A DNA stretch of 64,000 nt from Oscillospiraceae bacterium (GCA_015063795.1 SVTL01000004.1:47762-111761), one strand, 5' to 3'; counted from the stretch's first letter, positions 27,070 through 35,517 are shown. Numbers and translations are program-made. The notes: a model not told the origin generated them from the sequence alone.

Positions 27070-28142
27070 GGGTGCGCCGTGGGCGTCTGCTTTTCTTCCT
27101 TTTCCAGCCGACGCAGACGAAGACGGTTCAGCGTGCTTCCGTCCGCCACGCTGCCCGCGCAATAGCCCAGCAGGATGGCCCCGTCGTCCGTTTCGTGGAT
27201 GGCGGTGTAGCAAAAGCCGCTTTTTTCATCGGTTTCAATTGGAATCGGGGACGAAAAGGACTCGCCGTCGTCTTCGCTGAACGCCATGACCAGCGGCGTG
27301 CGCGCCCCCGTCCAGACTCCATCGATGCGCTCGCTCCGCCCGTTGTACAGCGGGATCGGGTTCCACACCGCCAGCAAACGCCCGTCCGACAGCCGCTTCA
27401 CCGACAGCGGAGAGACAGGTGAGGTAAACGCCGAGGGTGCAAAGTCCGTGAAGCTGACACCGCCGTCATCGGAAAAGGCCTCGTACTGCCTGCCCGTGTC
27501 GGTCCGCACATAGCACCACAGCCGTCCGTCGGCAAGCTCGAGCAGTCCGGGCTCCTGAATGCCCACCCGACTGCCCCGCGAGCGCGGTATGGTCGACCCG
27601 TGAAAGAGCGTGTAAAAGCTTTTGCCGTCGTCATCGGAGGCGAACAGATAAAACACGCCCGCGCCCCACACGCCCTCATGAAGCGCGGCGGGGATCAGGA
27701 TCCTCCCTTGACGGGTGCGGATCACGCGGTCGTTGTTGACCACAAAATAGCCCTTTTCCTCCCCGCAGAGAAGCGGCTCATTCCAGCTTGCGCCCTCATC
27801 GGACGAGCGCATGAGAAAGGGCAGACACTGATCGCCCCCGCTCTTGCGCAGGAAAAACAGCCCCATGTCCCCTTTTGCCATCCGCAGGAGCGACACCGAC
27901 ATCACGTTCTCACCCCCTGCCTGCTCGTGGGTGAGGATGGGAAAGGGCTCGCCGAAGGAACGTCCGCCGTCATGCGACACCATGCCGTACAGATCGGCCT
28001 CCGCGCCGTCCGACGCCCCTTTTGCTCGGTATCTGGAATAGGCGAACAGGATCGAACCGTCCCTTCGCTGCAAAAAAGCCCCCTCGCTGTTGCGGTTGTT
28101 GTCCGCCGTGGGCGGCAGATCGCGCACGATGACCGTTTTCAT
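27066..28142 (-). CDS. Sialidase-like BNR-repeat protein
   Basis: The 358-residue protein has a sialidase-type six-bladed propeller signature with five Asp-box-like repeats: SHDGGRSFGEP, SSDEGASWNEP, SDDDGKSFYT, SDDGGVSFTD and SEDDGESFSS. It also has FAYSRYR near the N-terminus and LLELADGRLWCYVRTDTGRQYEAFSDDGG in the middle. There is no signal peptide, so it should stay in the cytoplasm, unlike classical secreted sialidases. It may act on imported oligosaccharides; activity and substrate are not proven. Its ATG overlaps the uvrC stop codon by four bases (ATGA), so translation is coupled to uvrC. Confidence 0.75.
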   Translation of the reverse strand: MKTVIVRDLPPTADNNRNSEGAFLQRRDGSILFAYSRYRAKGASDGAEADLYGMVSHDGGRSFGEPFPILTHEQAGGENVMSVSLLRMAKGDMGLFFLRKSGGDQCLPFLMRSSDEGASWNEPLLCGEEKGYFVVNNDRVIRTRQGRILIPAALHEGVWGAGVFYLFASDDDGKSFYTLFHGSTIPRSRGSRVGIQEPGLLELADGRLWCYVRTDTGRQYEAFSDDGGVSFTDFAPSAFTSPVSPLSVKRLSDGRLLAVWNPIPLYNGRSERIDGVWTGARTPLVMAFSEDDGESFSSPIPIETDEKSGFCYTAIHETDDGAILLGYCAGSVADGSTLNRLRLRRLEKEEKQTPTAHP

Positions 28143-30022
28143 TTCGTTTTTCCCTCTTTCGCTTTCTTTTTCTCTTCAAAGTGGGCCAGCAGGCTCTCGG
28201 CCTCCTGTTCCCCGATGCCCTTGACCTCCATCAGCTCCTCGCGGGAGGCCTTTTTTACGGCGGTCAGCGTTCCGAAATGCGAGAGCAGAGCCGCCGCCTT
28301 CTTCGCACCGATGCCGCGGATCTCCTCCAGCGACGATCTTTTCAGCGTTTTCGACTTGGCCTTGGACATGCTGCCGTAGGTATAGCGGTGGACCTCCTCC
28401 TGAATGCCGTAGATGAAGGCAAACAGCGCGCGGTCGCGGGAAATGTCGATCTCGTTTTCGCCGTCGGTCAGCGTGCGCGTTTTGTGGAAGCCGTCCTTGA
28501 CCATGCCGAACAGCGGCACCAGCGCGGAAAGCGGCACGCCGTTTTTGTCCTCCAGGCTCTCCAGCACACCTCGCACCGCCGACACGTGGCCGACGCCGCC
28601 GTCAAGCAAAAGCAGATCAGGCAGGGGCGCAAAGGACTCGTCGCCGTCCAGATACCGTTCAAAGCGCCGTCTCACCGCCTCGCGCATGGAGGCATAGTCG
28701 TCCTGACCGCCGCTCTCGCGGATGCGGAAGAGACGGTAATCGCTCTTTTTGGGCTTGCCGTCCGCAAACACCACCATGCCCGCGGTGATGTTGTCTCCTC
28801 CGAAGTTGGAGATGTCAAACGCCTCGATCCGCTGCGGCAGGACCTCCAGCCCCAGCCGCGAGGCCAACGCCACCAGCGTTTTGTCGCTTCGCTCGTGCTC
28901 CTTTTCCTTCAACAGCGTCTGCCGCTTGGCGTTTTCCCTCGCCAGCACGCACAGCGCCTTTTTCTCCCCCTTTTCGGGGATGGACAGCGTCACCTTTCTG
29001 CCGCGCTGCTCGCGCAAAAAGCCCTCCAGCATCGCGCTGTCCTCATCCTCCAACGCCTCGCCCAGCAGCACAAGGGGCGGAATGTCGGCCTTTTTCATGT
29101 ACAGATGCAGCAGGTAGCTGGTCAGAGCCGAGCTGTCATCCGGTGTTTCCAGGGTGAAGAAGCGGTTTTCGCTGTCGCAGAGGAGACCGCCGCGGATCTG
29201 CAGGATGGTCAGGCAGGAGAGCGGCTCGGCGCGGTAAAGGGCGATGACGTCGGCATCGGTGTCGGGCGAGGAGACGATCTTCTGCTTCTCGGTCAGCCTG
29301 CCCAGCTCACGGATGCGGTCGCGGTAGACAGCCGCCGCCTCATACCGCATCTCCTCCGCGGCCTGCTCCATGTCCGCGGTCAGCGACTTTTTGATCTCGG
29401 CATAGCTGCCGTTGAGATAAAGAAGCGCCCCCTTGACCGCCGCGCGGTAGTCCTTCTCCTTCACCTTGCCCGTGCAAAGCCCGCAGCACTGGCCGATGCT
29501 GTAATACAAGCAAGGGCGGTCCTTGCCGAAATCTCTGGGGAACACCCGCTTGCACGAGGGCAGAGAAAACAGCTTCTCCGCGCTCTTTTTCAGCGCATAC
29601 GCGCGCGAGCTGGTGGTGAACGGACCGAAATAGCGCGCGCCGTCCTTTTTCATCTCAAAGCAATGCTCGATGCGGGGATAGGTCTCGCCCAGCGTCACCT
29701 TCAGATAGGGATCGCGCTTGCCGTCCTTCAGCTTGATGTTGTACTTCGGCTCGTGGGCCTTGATCAGACGGTTCTCCAGAAGAAGCGCCTCGTTTTCGGT
29801 GTCGGTGAGGATGTATTCGAAATCGCGCACCCGCGAGACCATCTGCGCGGTCTTGACATTGGTATGCCCCGCCTCGCGGAAATACTGGGTGACGCGGTTC
29901 TTCAGCGCGCGGCTCTTGCCGATGTAAATGATCTGCCCGCCTTCGTCCTTCATCACGTAAACGCCCGGCGTCAGCGGCAGAGACAGCGCCTTTTCCCGCA
30001 ATTCCTTCAGTCTGTCCGACAA
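28139..30022 (-). CDS. uvrC: Excinuclease ABC subunit C
   Basis: The 627-residue protein shows the UvrC order. A GIY-YIG nuclease domain (PLTPGVYVMKDEGGQIIYIGKSRALKNRVTQYF, about 15-95) is followed by the Cys cluster CLYYSIGQCCGLCTG, a UVR motif (EMRYEAAAVYRDRIREL), the RNase H-like 5-prime nuclease domain (IEAFDISNFGG, LLLLDGGVGH) and C-terminal HhH motifs (IRGIGAKKAAALLSHF). It makes both incisions in nucleotide excision repair with UvrAB. A TTG start at 30022 was chosen because AGGAGG lies seven bases upstream; the frame is open for 16 more codons without homology. Confidence 0.95.
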   Translation of the reverse strand: MSDRLKELREKALSLPLTPGVYVMKDEGGQIIYIGKSRALKNRVTQYFREAGHTNVKTAQMVSRVRDFEYILTDTENEALLLENRLIKAHEPKYNIKLKDGKRDPYLKVTLGETYPRIEHCFEMKKDGARYFGPFTTSSRAYALKKSAEKLFSLPSCKRVFPRDFGKDRPCLYYSIGQCCGLCTGKVKEKDYRAAVKGALLYLNGSYAEIKKSLTADMEQAAEEMRYEAAAVYRDRIRELGRLTEKQKIVSSPDTDADVIALYRAEPLSCLTILQIRGGLLCDSENRFFTLETPDDSSALTSYLLHLYMKKADIPPLVLLGEALEDEDSAMLEGFLREQRGRKVTLSIPEKGEKKALCVLARENAKRQTLLKEKEHERSDKTLVALASRLGLEVLPQRIEAFDISNFGGDNITAGMVVFADGKPKKSDYRLFRIRESGGQDDYASMREAVRRRFERYLDGDESFAPLPDLLLLDGGVGHVSAVRGVLESLEDKNGVPLSALVPLFGMVKDGFHKTRTLTDGENEIDISRDRALFAFIYGIQEEVHRYTYGSMSKAKSKTLKRSSLEEIRGIGAKKAAALLSHFGTLTAVKKASREELMEVKGIGEQEAESLLAHFEEKKKAKEGKTK

Positions 30023-30096
30023 AGTCCTTCCTCCTTTTTTTAACACGCTTTCGGGTTTCTTTCGCCACAAATCAGGCTTTTTCCGCCATATGAAAC

Positions 30097-30158
30097 AAGG
30101 CAGACTCCAAAAAACGACATCGCTTCTGCGCGGCGGCTTGACAAGTCTGCCTTTTTTT
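30097..30158. repeat. Inverted repeat between ptsH and uvrC
   Basis: AAGGCAGACT and AGTCTGCCTT pair around a GC-rich 36-base loop; TTTTTT follows on the plus strand only. It lies just after ptsH and could act as a weak barrier, but the T-tract is on the wrong side for ptsH. Confidence 0.45.
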
Positions 30159-30174
30159 CTGAAAAAACGAATCC

Positions 30175-30438
30175 TTATTCGTTGAAGCCGGTATCGACCA
30201 GCTCAGTCAGTCCGTCAACGGCTTCCTTTTCGTCAGCGCCGTCGGCGATGAGGGTGATCGTCATGCCGTTCACGATTCCCAGGGACAGCACACCAAGAAG
30301 GCTCTTGGCGTTCACTCTGCGATCGTCCTTTTCCACCCAAATGGAACATTTGTAGGAATTGGCCTTCTGAATGAAGAAGGTGGCGGGTCTGGCATGCAGG
30401 CCGACATTGTTCTTGACCGTTACATCGCGTGAAATCAT
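30175..30438 (-). CDS. ptsH: Phosphocarrier protein HPr
   Basis: The 87-residue protein is HPr, the phosphocarrier of the PEP-dependent sugar phosphotransferase system. With the start at 30438 the PEP/EI-phosphorylated histidine falls exactly at position 15 (NVGLHARPA) and the regulatory serine at position 46 (NAKSLLGVLSLG). The latter is the HPr kinase site used for CcpA-mediated catabolite repression in Firmicutes. An alternative ATG at 30453 would add five residues (MGEQN) and spoil that numbering; GGGAGA lies seven bases before the chosen start. ptsI, hprK and ccpA are not in the window. It has its own promoter. Confidence 0.95.
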   Translation of the reverse strand: MISRDVTVKNNVGLHARPATFFIQKANSYKCSIWVEKDDRRVNAKSLLGVLSLGIVNGMTITLIADGADEKEAVDGLTELVDTGFNE

Positions 30439-30490
30439 GTTCTGTTCTCCCATCTCTAAATTTGCCTTGAAAATTCTTCTCTTATGGTAT

Positions 30491-30519
30491 AGTATAACTC
30501 ATATTTGTAAATAAATCAA
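30491..30519 (-). promoter_or_regulatory. Promoter of ptsH
   Basis: TTGATT (30519-30514), 17 bases, TATACT (30496-30491). The -35 box overlaps the dnaD stop codon (30518-30516). Confidence 0.78.
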
Positions 30520-31511
30520 GACTTTTTTTCATTTTTCTTTTCGATGGCCTCATAACTTCGCTTCAAAGCATCGGCGAAGAAGTCATCGGTGTCAAACGAG
30601 GGCTTGTTTTCGCTCTCCCGCTGCTGCTCGGACGCCTGTCTGTGCGCCTCGGACGCGGCCTGTACCTGCTCGGGGGTGGCGATGCCGTCGCGGTGCCAGT
30701 TTTCGAGAATGCGGTCAGTATAGGGCAGGGATTTTTTGCCGATGGTGTCCACCGTCGCCTCATACGCGCAGGCGATCATCTCAAAGGAGAAGCCCCAGCC
30801 GTCGGCCCCGCCCCACTTGGCGAAATACTCCTTCTCTTTTGCGGTCAGCGAGCGCTCGCCGATGCCCAGAAGACGGCGGATCTGTCCCTCCATGGACCGC
30901 AGCTCCTCCTTGCGGCGGATATAGGCCTCCAGCTTCGGCAGCGTGTCGCACTCCTCGCTCACCAGATTGAAGGCGGTCTTTTCGATGTAGGCGATCGACT
31001 TTTTCCCCTGCGAAACGCAATACTGGAAGAGCAGCAGGATGAATGCGTCGTCCAGCCTCAGGTAGTCGGACATGGACACGATCTTGTTGGTCTCCAGCGG
31101 GTTGAGCAGCTTGCCCACGATCCGCGCACATTCGTCCACCAGCGCGCGCATGGTGCTCTTCTGCGAAAAGATGCGGTCGATGTCCTCGCCGCTGTAATGC
31201 GGAAGCTCCTCTCTCAGAAGCTTTTTATCGGCAGAGGGCGGAATCGGCTTTGCTTTCTCTGTTTTCTCTGCCGTCTCCGCGGCGCTCTCCCCGTTCAGAC
31301 GGATCAGTCCCTTTTCTTCCAGCGAATGAAGAAGAGCTGCCGTCTCGCTTTGTTCAAGCCCCAGTGCCTCTGCCAGCGAGAGCTCGTCGCGGCAGGTGTA
31401 CAGAGCGATCAGCGCCTTGGCCTCCCGATCGGTGAGCAGCTGCAGCATCTCACGGTCGATATACGGCAGATTCAGGATCTGCTGCTTGTATACAAATTCA
31501 ATGTTCATCAT
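30516..31511 (-). CDS. dnaD: DnaD-domain replication protein
   Basis: The 331-residue protein has an N-terminal winged-helix-like region (about 1-75), a charged linker, and a DnaD/DnaB-type C-terminal domain. Within the latter a middle segment (HYSGEDIDRIFSQKSTMRALVDECARIVGKLLN) precedes the signature FSFEMIACAYEATVDTIGKKSLPYTDRILENWHRDGI. Such proteins help load the replicative helicase at the origin in low-GC Gram-positives. The tail is rich in Gln/Glu/Ser. ATG overlaps the rex-like stop by four bases, so it is the last gene of the operon starting at 33818. Its stop lies inside the ptsH promoter. Confidence 0.85.
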   Translation of the reverse strand: MMNIEFVYKQQILNLPYIDREMLQLLTDREAKALIALYTCRDELSLAEALGLEQSETAALLHSLEEKGLIRLNGESAAETAEKTEKAKPIPPSADKKLLREELPHYSGEDIDRIFSQKSTMRALVDECARIVGKLLNPLETNKIVSMSDYLRLDDAFILLLFQYCVSQGKKSIAYIEKTAFNLVSEECDTLPKLEAYIRRKEELRSMEGQIRRLLGIGERSLTAKEKEYFAKWGGADGWGFSFEMIACAYEATVDTIGKKSLPYTDRILENWHRDGIATPEQVQAASEAHRQASEQQRESENKPSFDTDDFFADALKRSYEAIEKKNEKKS

Positions 31512-32125
31512 GCTTTTTCGCTTTCGTTGAGTTGGTAACAGAGGAACATGATCGAATCGCTGATGTTGACATTGACGATCCTCATGCGCGCATCGGTCAG
31601 CTCTCTGCCCGAAACATTCAAAATTCCGCGGATGCCCCTCTCAAAGAGCAGGTCCAGCCAGAGCGTTTCCTCCCCTGCGGGAGAAAAGGTCAGAACCGCG
31701 ATGTCCACCGCCTGCCTGTCCAAAAAGGCCTTGACCGCTTCCGCATCGGGGGGAAGCACCCCGCGCAGGGCGATGCCGCTTCGCTTGAACAGCGGCTCAT
31801 TGGACACCGTGTCCGCAATCGGAGCCTCCCCCACGATCAGCGCCGAAAACTGGTCGCGCAGACCGAGGATGTCCCCGATGCGGCTGTACAGCATCTTCAC
31901 GTTATAGCCATAGCCCTGCTGACCGAACGCCCCGAAGCAATTGAGATCCTGACGGATCTGGGAGGCGGTCACCCCCATCAGCGCCGACAGCTCCCCCGAG
32001 GAGATCCGCATCACGTCCTGCTCCAGCAGCGTCCGCAGAAAGCGGTAATAGCGGGGCAGGCGCCTGCCCACCGCCTCCGGCACGCGGAGCTTTTCTTTTT
32101 CTTCTGTTTGATCTGTTTTTTTCAA
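31508..32125 (-). CDS. rex: Rex-like redox regulator with a degenerate NAD-binding motif
   Basis: The 205-residue protein has a normal Rex DNA-binding half: RLPRYYRFLRTLLEQDVMRISSGELSALMGVTASQIRQDLNCFGAFGQQGYGYNV, followed by the usual LYSRIGDILGL. Rex senses the NADH/NAD ratio and represses fermentation genes. Here the Rossmann glycine motif, normally VGxGNLGxAL, reads IVGEAPIADTV, and the following FD-dp pair that binds the adenosine ribose is missing (GVLPPDAEAV). The later LFERGIRGILNVSG matches the family. It therefore probably cannot bind NAD(H) in the usual way. A TTG start follows AGGAAA that overlaps the rimI stop. Part of the lipoprotein-ywlE-rimI-rex-dnaD operon. Confidence 0.85.
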   Translation of the reverse strand: MKKTDQTEEKEKLRVPEAVGRRLPRYYRFLRTLLEQDVMRISSGELSALMGVTASQIRQDLNCFGAFGQQGYGYNVKMLYSRIGDILGLRDQFSALIVGEAPIADTVSNEPLFKRSGIALRGVLPPDAEAVKAFLDRQAVDIAVLTFSPAGEETLWLDLLFERGIRGILNVSGRELTDARMRIVNVNISDSIMFLCYQLNESEKA

Positions 32126-32134
32126 CTTGCTTTC

Positions 32135-32602
32135 CTATCCTTTGTTGTCCTCGTTGCGCCCCGTGCCGTCCAGCCGCATGAGGATCGCATCCTCCTTCGG
32201 CCTTTCGTAATAGCGGACACGCCTTCCGTACTGCTCAAAGCCCAGCGAACGGTAGAGCGCAAGCGCACCGGTATTGGACGCGCGCACCTCCAAAAACAGC
32301 GTGCCGCCGCCCTCCTGCGCCTTCAGCTCCGCACAGATCGGCTCCATCAGCATCCGTCCCCATCCGCTCCGCCGGCAGTCGGGCGAAACGCCCACGCGCT
32401 CCACCTCCCACTGATCGAACAGGCAGGAAAAAATGCCATAGCCAACCACGTTTCCCTCCTCCTCGCCCACCAGCACGCGCTTATACGGCAGCGCCAGCTC
32501 AGCCGAAAGCTCATCCTTCGACCATGGCATGGAAAAGCAGACCTTCTCCAGCGCCTCGAGGGCAGGCAGATCGGACGGAAGCGCTCTTCTCACCGTCCTC
32601 AT
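32135..32602 (-). CDS. rimI: Ribosomal-protein-alanine N-acetyltransferase RimI-like
   Basis: The 155-residue GNAT-family protein has VERVGVSPDCRRSGWGRMLM (acetyl-CoA-binding motif A with the R-x-x-G-x-G loop), then TLFLEVRASNTGALALYRSLGFEQYGRR, the RimI-type motif including NTGALALYRSLGF. It is expected to acetylate the N-terminal alanine of ribosomal protein S18 or a related target. The start overlaps the ywlE stop by four bases, and only nine bases separate it from the rex-like gene, so all are translated from one mRNA. Members of this group often sit beside tsaD; here tsaD is about 5 kb away on the other strand. Confidence 0.88.
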   Translation of the reverse strand: MRTVRRALPSDLPALEALEKVCFSMPWSKDELSAELALPYKRVLVGEEEGNVVGYGIFSCLFDQWEVERVGVSPDCRRSGWGRMLMEPICAELKAQEGGGTLFLEVRASNTGALALYRSLGFEQYGRRVRYYERPKEDAILMRLDGTGRNEDNKG

Positions 32603-33075
32603 GACAGCGGAAACAGGGCGCGCAGTCCCTCTTCGATCTTCGACAGACAGGCTTCATATGCCGCCTCGTCTCCGCCGAACGGATCGGGAATATCGGTTGG
32701 CATGGAAAAGATCTTGGACGCATACTGCGGATATTCGCTCATCAGCATCATGGCGTGGGAAGCGGTCATGGCCACCGCCCTTTCACACCTCTCCAGCAAA
32801 AACGCATCGGCACGGACCGCCCCGCGGCTCTTGGCCTTTTGGCAGTCGATGCCCCTTTTTTCCAGCGCGGCGATGGCGTTTTCGCTCACAGGCTCGCCCA
32901 CCGCAGGAAAGATCCCCGCCGAGAGCGCACTGTCCTTCTGCCCCGACAGCGCCTCATACATCGCCTCGGCCATGGGGCTCCGACAGGTGTTGCCCGTGCA
33001 GACAAAGAGAATCGGCTTTGCCGTCTCCTGCCCGATTACGCTCTTTTTTTCTTCTTTCAGAGGAGCCGCCGTCAT
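32599..33075 (-). CDS. ywlE: Low molecular weight phosphatase, YwlE (protein-arginine) type
   Basis: The 158-residue protein has the LMW-PTP P-loop FVCTGNTCRSPMAEAMYEAL with nucleophile Cys26 and Arg32, and the general acid in DIPDPFGGD. The residue four after the catalytic Cys is Thr (Thr30), as in YwlE protein-arginine phosphatases, whereas tyrosine phosphatases usually have Ile there. It may thus reverse McsB-type arginine phosphorylation; mcsB is not in the window. About 20 extra residues precede the core. It overlaps both neighbours by four bases (ATGA), which implies translational coupling. Confidence 0.88.
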   Translation of the reverse strand: MTAAPLKEEKKSVIGQETAKPILFVCTGNTCRSPMAEAMYEALSGQKDSALSAGIFPAVGEPVSENAIAALEKRGIDCQKAKSRGAVRADAFLLERCERAVAMTASHAMMLMSEYPQYASKIFSMPTDIPDPFGGDEAAYEACLSKIEEGLRALFPLS

Positions 33076-33818
33076 GCGATCACCCCCGTCGGTTCCTTCG
33101 CACCTTCCGCCGTCTGTTCGGGGGAGGGCTCGCTTTCCGCAGACGGAGAAGCGGTCTCCGAAGCGGGGGAAGTCGTTTCCACCGTGATTTCAGGGTCGAT
33201 CAGATCCTTCAGCAGATCGCCGCAATCCACCGTCACGCCCGTGCCGCGGTCGTAGAGAATGTTGCGCCCGTCGGCAACGATGTACATCACCGAATAGCAG
33301 AACCAGTCATAGCTCGCGGAGGTGAATTTCAGCTGATACGCCGCTTCATACTCGGGGGGCAGGATGGTCTTCTCACAATCGGAAAAGGCCGCGACGACCG
33401 CCTTGATCAATCCGCCGTGGTTGGTGTGCGCGATGGCCGTGAAGCGATCGCCCGCGTTGCCTAAATACAGGCAGTCGGCCTTGAACTCCTCCAGCGTGGG
33501 CAGGTGCACGCCCTCGGCATAATACAAAGCGCCGATGCCGTCAAACCACTCGGCCAGCCATTGACTCGGATCGGCCTCGCCCACCGTATACAGCATATAG
33601 TCCTCGCAGGCCGCATACTCCTCGCCCGCCGCCATCGGCTCATAGCTTACCGATGCCACCTGATAGCGGATGCCCGCCTCGCTGTCCACATACCAGCCGT
33701 CGCGGAAGCGGATCTTTCTCTCGCCGCAGGAGGCAAGCGCAGAAAGCGCCAACAGCGAAAGCAACAGCAGAGCGCAGACCCGCTTTGTGTTTGTTCGATT
33801 TCGTTTCTGACCGTTCAT
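33072..33818 (-). CDS. Predicted lipoprotein, first gene of the ywlE-rimI-rex-dnaD operon
   Basis: The 248-residue protein has a basic N-terminus, a hydrophobic segment and the lipobox LSALASC, so it should be lipidated and anchored outside the membrane. The middle contains WYVDSEAGIRYQVASVSYEP, YAACEDYMLYTV and ADGRNILYDRGTGVTVDC; I do not recognise a family. The C-terminus is a low-complexity Ser/Glu/Pro/Thr tail (SPASETASPSAESEPSPEQT). The ATG at 33818 was chosen because GAAGG lies ten bases upstream and it places the signal sequence correctly. It is the promoter-proximal gene of a five-gene operon otherwise made of cytoplasmic proteins. Confidence 0.75.
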   Translation of the reverse strand: MNGQKRNRTNTKRVCALLLLSLLALSALASCGERKIRFRDGWYVDSEAGIRYQVASVSYEPMAAGEEYAACEDYMLYTVGEADPSQWLAEWFDGIGALYYAEGVHLPTLEEFKADCLYLGNAGDRFTAIAHTNHGGLIKAVVAAFSDCEKTILPPEYEAAYQLKFTSASYDWFCYSVMYIVADGRNILYDRGTGVTVDCGDLLKDLIDPEITVETTSPASETASPSAESEPSPEQTAEGAKEPTGVIA

Positions 33819-33861
33819 AACAAAAACACCTTCTCTTTTTGACAAAAAACGCATCACACCC

Positions 33862-33890
33862 TTGACCGAGGGCGAAAAATGGTATATAAT
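33862..33890 (+). promoter_or_regulatory. Promoter of pyk
   Basis: TTGACC (33862-33867), 17 bases, TATAAT (33885-33890). The start site would lie near 33897, giving a pyk leader of about 205 bases. Confidence 0.78.
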
Positions 33891-34015
33891 AAAGTGGATA
33901 GTCTTTTGCTTTCGCCCGTCTGCTCCCAAAGCCCGAAGGCATGGACGGCCGAGACCTTACCGAGAGCAAAAGTCTTATGCCGCGGCTGATAAAACCGCTC
34001 ATTTTGCGTATCCTT

Positions 34016-34044
34016 ATTATACGGGATCTTCCCGCATTTGTCAA
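34016..34044 (-). promoter_or_regulatory. Perfect consensus promoter of the lipoprotein-dnaD operon
   Basis: TTGACA (34044-34039), 17 bases, TATAAT (34021-34016) on the minus strand. It points toward the pyk promoter, so the two leaders overlap by about 110 bases. Confidence 0.85.
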
Positions 34045-34101
34045 GTTTTTGTCAAGAGAAGAGCCTCCGCCAATCACGCATACAGGAAAGGGTGCTTTGC
34101 C

Positions 34102-35517
34102 ATGCGTAAAACCAAGATCATCTGCACGCTCGGTCCGTCGGTGGACAGCGATGACATGCTGCTCGCGCTCATCGAAAACGGGATGGACTGCGCGCGCCTG
34201 AATTTTTCCCACGGCTCCCACGCCGAACAGAAGAGCCGGATCGACCGCTTGAAAAAGCTGCGCGAAAAAACCGGACGCCACATCCCCATCCTTCTGGACA
34301 CAAAAGGCCCCGAGATCCGCGTGCTCCGCTTTGAGGAGGGCAAGACCATCGTCAAGCAGGACGGCACATTCACCTTCTTCGGCGACGGGCGCAAGGGAAC
34401 GGCCGAGGGCATCGGTCTGACCTACGGCAGCTTTGCCGAACATATGCAGCCCGGTGTCCGCATCTTAGCCGACGACGGCAACCTGGCCTTCACCGTTGAG
34501 CGCATCGAGGGGGACAACGTCATCTGCCGCGTGGATGCGGGCGGTGTGCTGAAGGACCGCAAGAGCCTGAACATCCCGGGATACGATCTGCCCATGCCCT
34601 TTCTCAGCGAGACCGACCGGCGGGACATCCTCTTCGGCATCGAGCAGGACGTGGACTTTGTGGCCGCCTCCTTTGTGCGAAGCGGCGAGGACGTGAAGAG
34701 CCTGCGTGCCTTCCTCGATGAAAACGGCGGCAAGAGCATCCGCATCATCTCCAAGATCGAATCGGTGTCGGGCGTGGAAAACATCGACGAGATCATCGCC
34801 CTCTCCGACGGCATCATGGTTGCCCGCGGAGACTTGGGCGTTGAGATCTCCTTCAAAAAGCTGCCCGACATTCAGAAACGCATCATCCTCAAATGCTTCC
34901 GCGCAGGCAAGCACTGCATCACCGCCACGCAGATGCTGGAGAGCATGACGCACTCCTTCCGCCCCACCAGAGCTGAGGTGTCCGACGTGGCCAACGCCAT
35001 CTACGACGGCACCACCGCCATCATGCTTTCGGGCGAAACGGCCGCGGGCGAGCATCCCATCGAGGCTGTCCGCACCATGTCGGCCATCGCTGCCTACGCC
35101 GAGGAGACCATCGATTACAAGGACTTCCTCGCCGACTTCGATGTGTCCATCACCCCCAACATTCCCAACACCGTTGCCATGTCTGCGGCCAAGGCCGCCC
35201 ATTATCTGGACACCGCCGCCATTCTGGTGGCCACCCGCTCGGGACACACCGCGGAGCTGGTCTCCTGCTTCCGTCCCGCCTGTCCCATCGTCGCCGCCAC
35301 CGTGGACGAAAAGGCTCTCCGCCAGCTTCATCTGGCCTGGGGCGTGTACCCCGTCAAGGCGGTCGAGCAGCCCTCCTTCCCCGCGCTTTATGAGCATACC
35401 CTCTCCCTCGCCGTTGACTCACAGCTGGTCAAGAGCGGCGATTCGGTGGTGGTCGTCAGCGGCAGCAACCTGCAGGACGGCTTCACCAGCATGATGACGC
35501 TTCACGTTATCCGCTGA
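34102..35517 (+). CDS. pyk: Pyruvate kinase
   Basis: The 471-residue protein is a complete pyruvate kinase: MRKTKIICTLGPSVDSDDML, MDCARLNFSHGSHAEQ, ILLDTKGPEIRVLRF, the catalytic-Lys region IISKIESVSGVENIDEI, GDLGVEI, and TATQMLESMTHSFRPTRAEVSDVANA. It makes pyruvate and ATP from phosphoenolpyruvate. It lacks the extra C-terminal PEP-utiliser-like domain found in many Bacillus enzymes. ATG follows AGGAAAGGG; the frame is open upstream to 33862 but that stretch is leader. nptA-like and tsaD genes follow closely, possibly in the same transcript. Confidence 0.96.
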   Translation: MRKTKIICTLGPSVDSDDMLLALIENGMDCARLNFSHGSHAEQKSRIDRLKKLREKTGRHIPILLDTKGPEIRVLRFEEGKTIVKQDGTFTFFGDGRKGTAEGIGLTYGSFAEHMQPGVRILADDGNLAFTVERIEGDNVICRVDAGGVLKDRKSLNIPGYDLPMPFLSETDRRDILFGIEQDVDFVAASFVRSGEDVKSLRAFLDENGGKSIRIISKIESVSGVENIDEIIALSDGIMVARGDLGVEISFKKLPDIQKRIILKCFRAGKHCITATQMLESMTHSFRPTRAEVSDVANAIYDGTTAIMLSGETAAGEHPIEAVRTMSAIAAYAEETIDYKDFLADFDVSITPNIPNTVAMSAAKAAHYLDTAAILVATRSGHTAELVSCFRPACPIVAATVDEKALRQLHLAWGVYPVKAVEQPSFPALYEHTLSLAVDSQLVKSGDSVVVVSGSNLQDGFTSMMTLHVIR

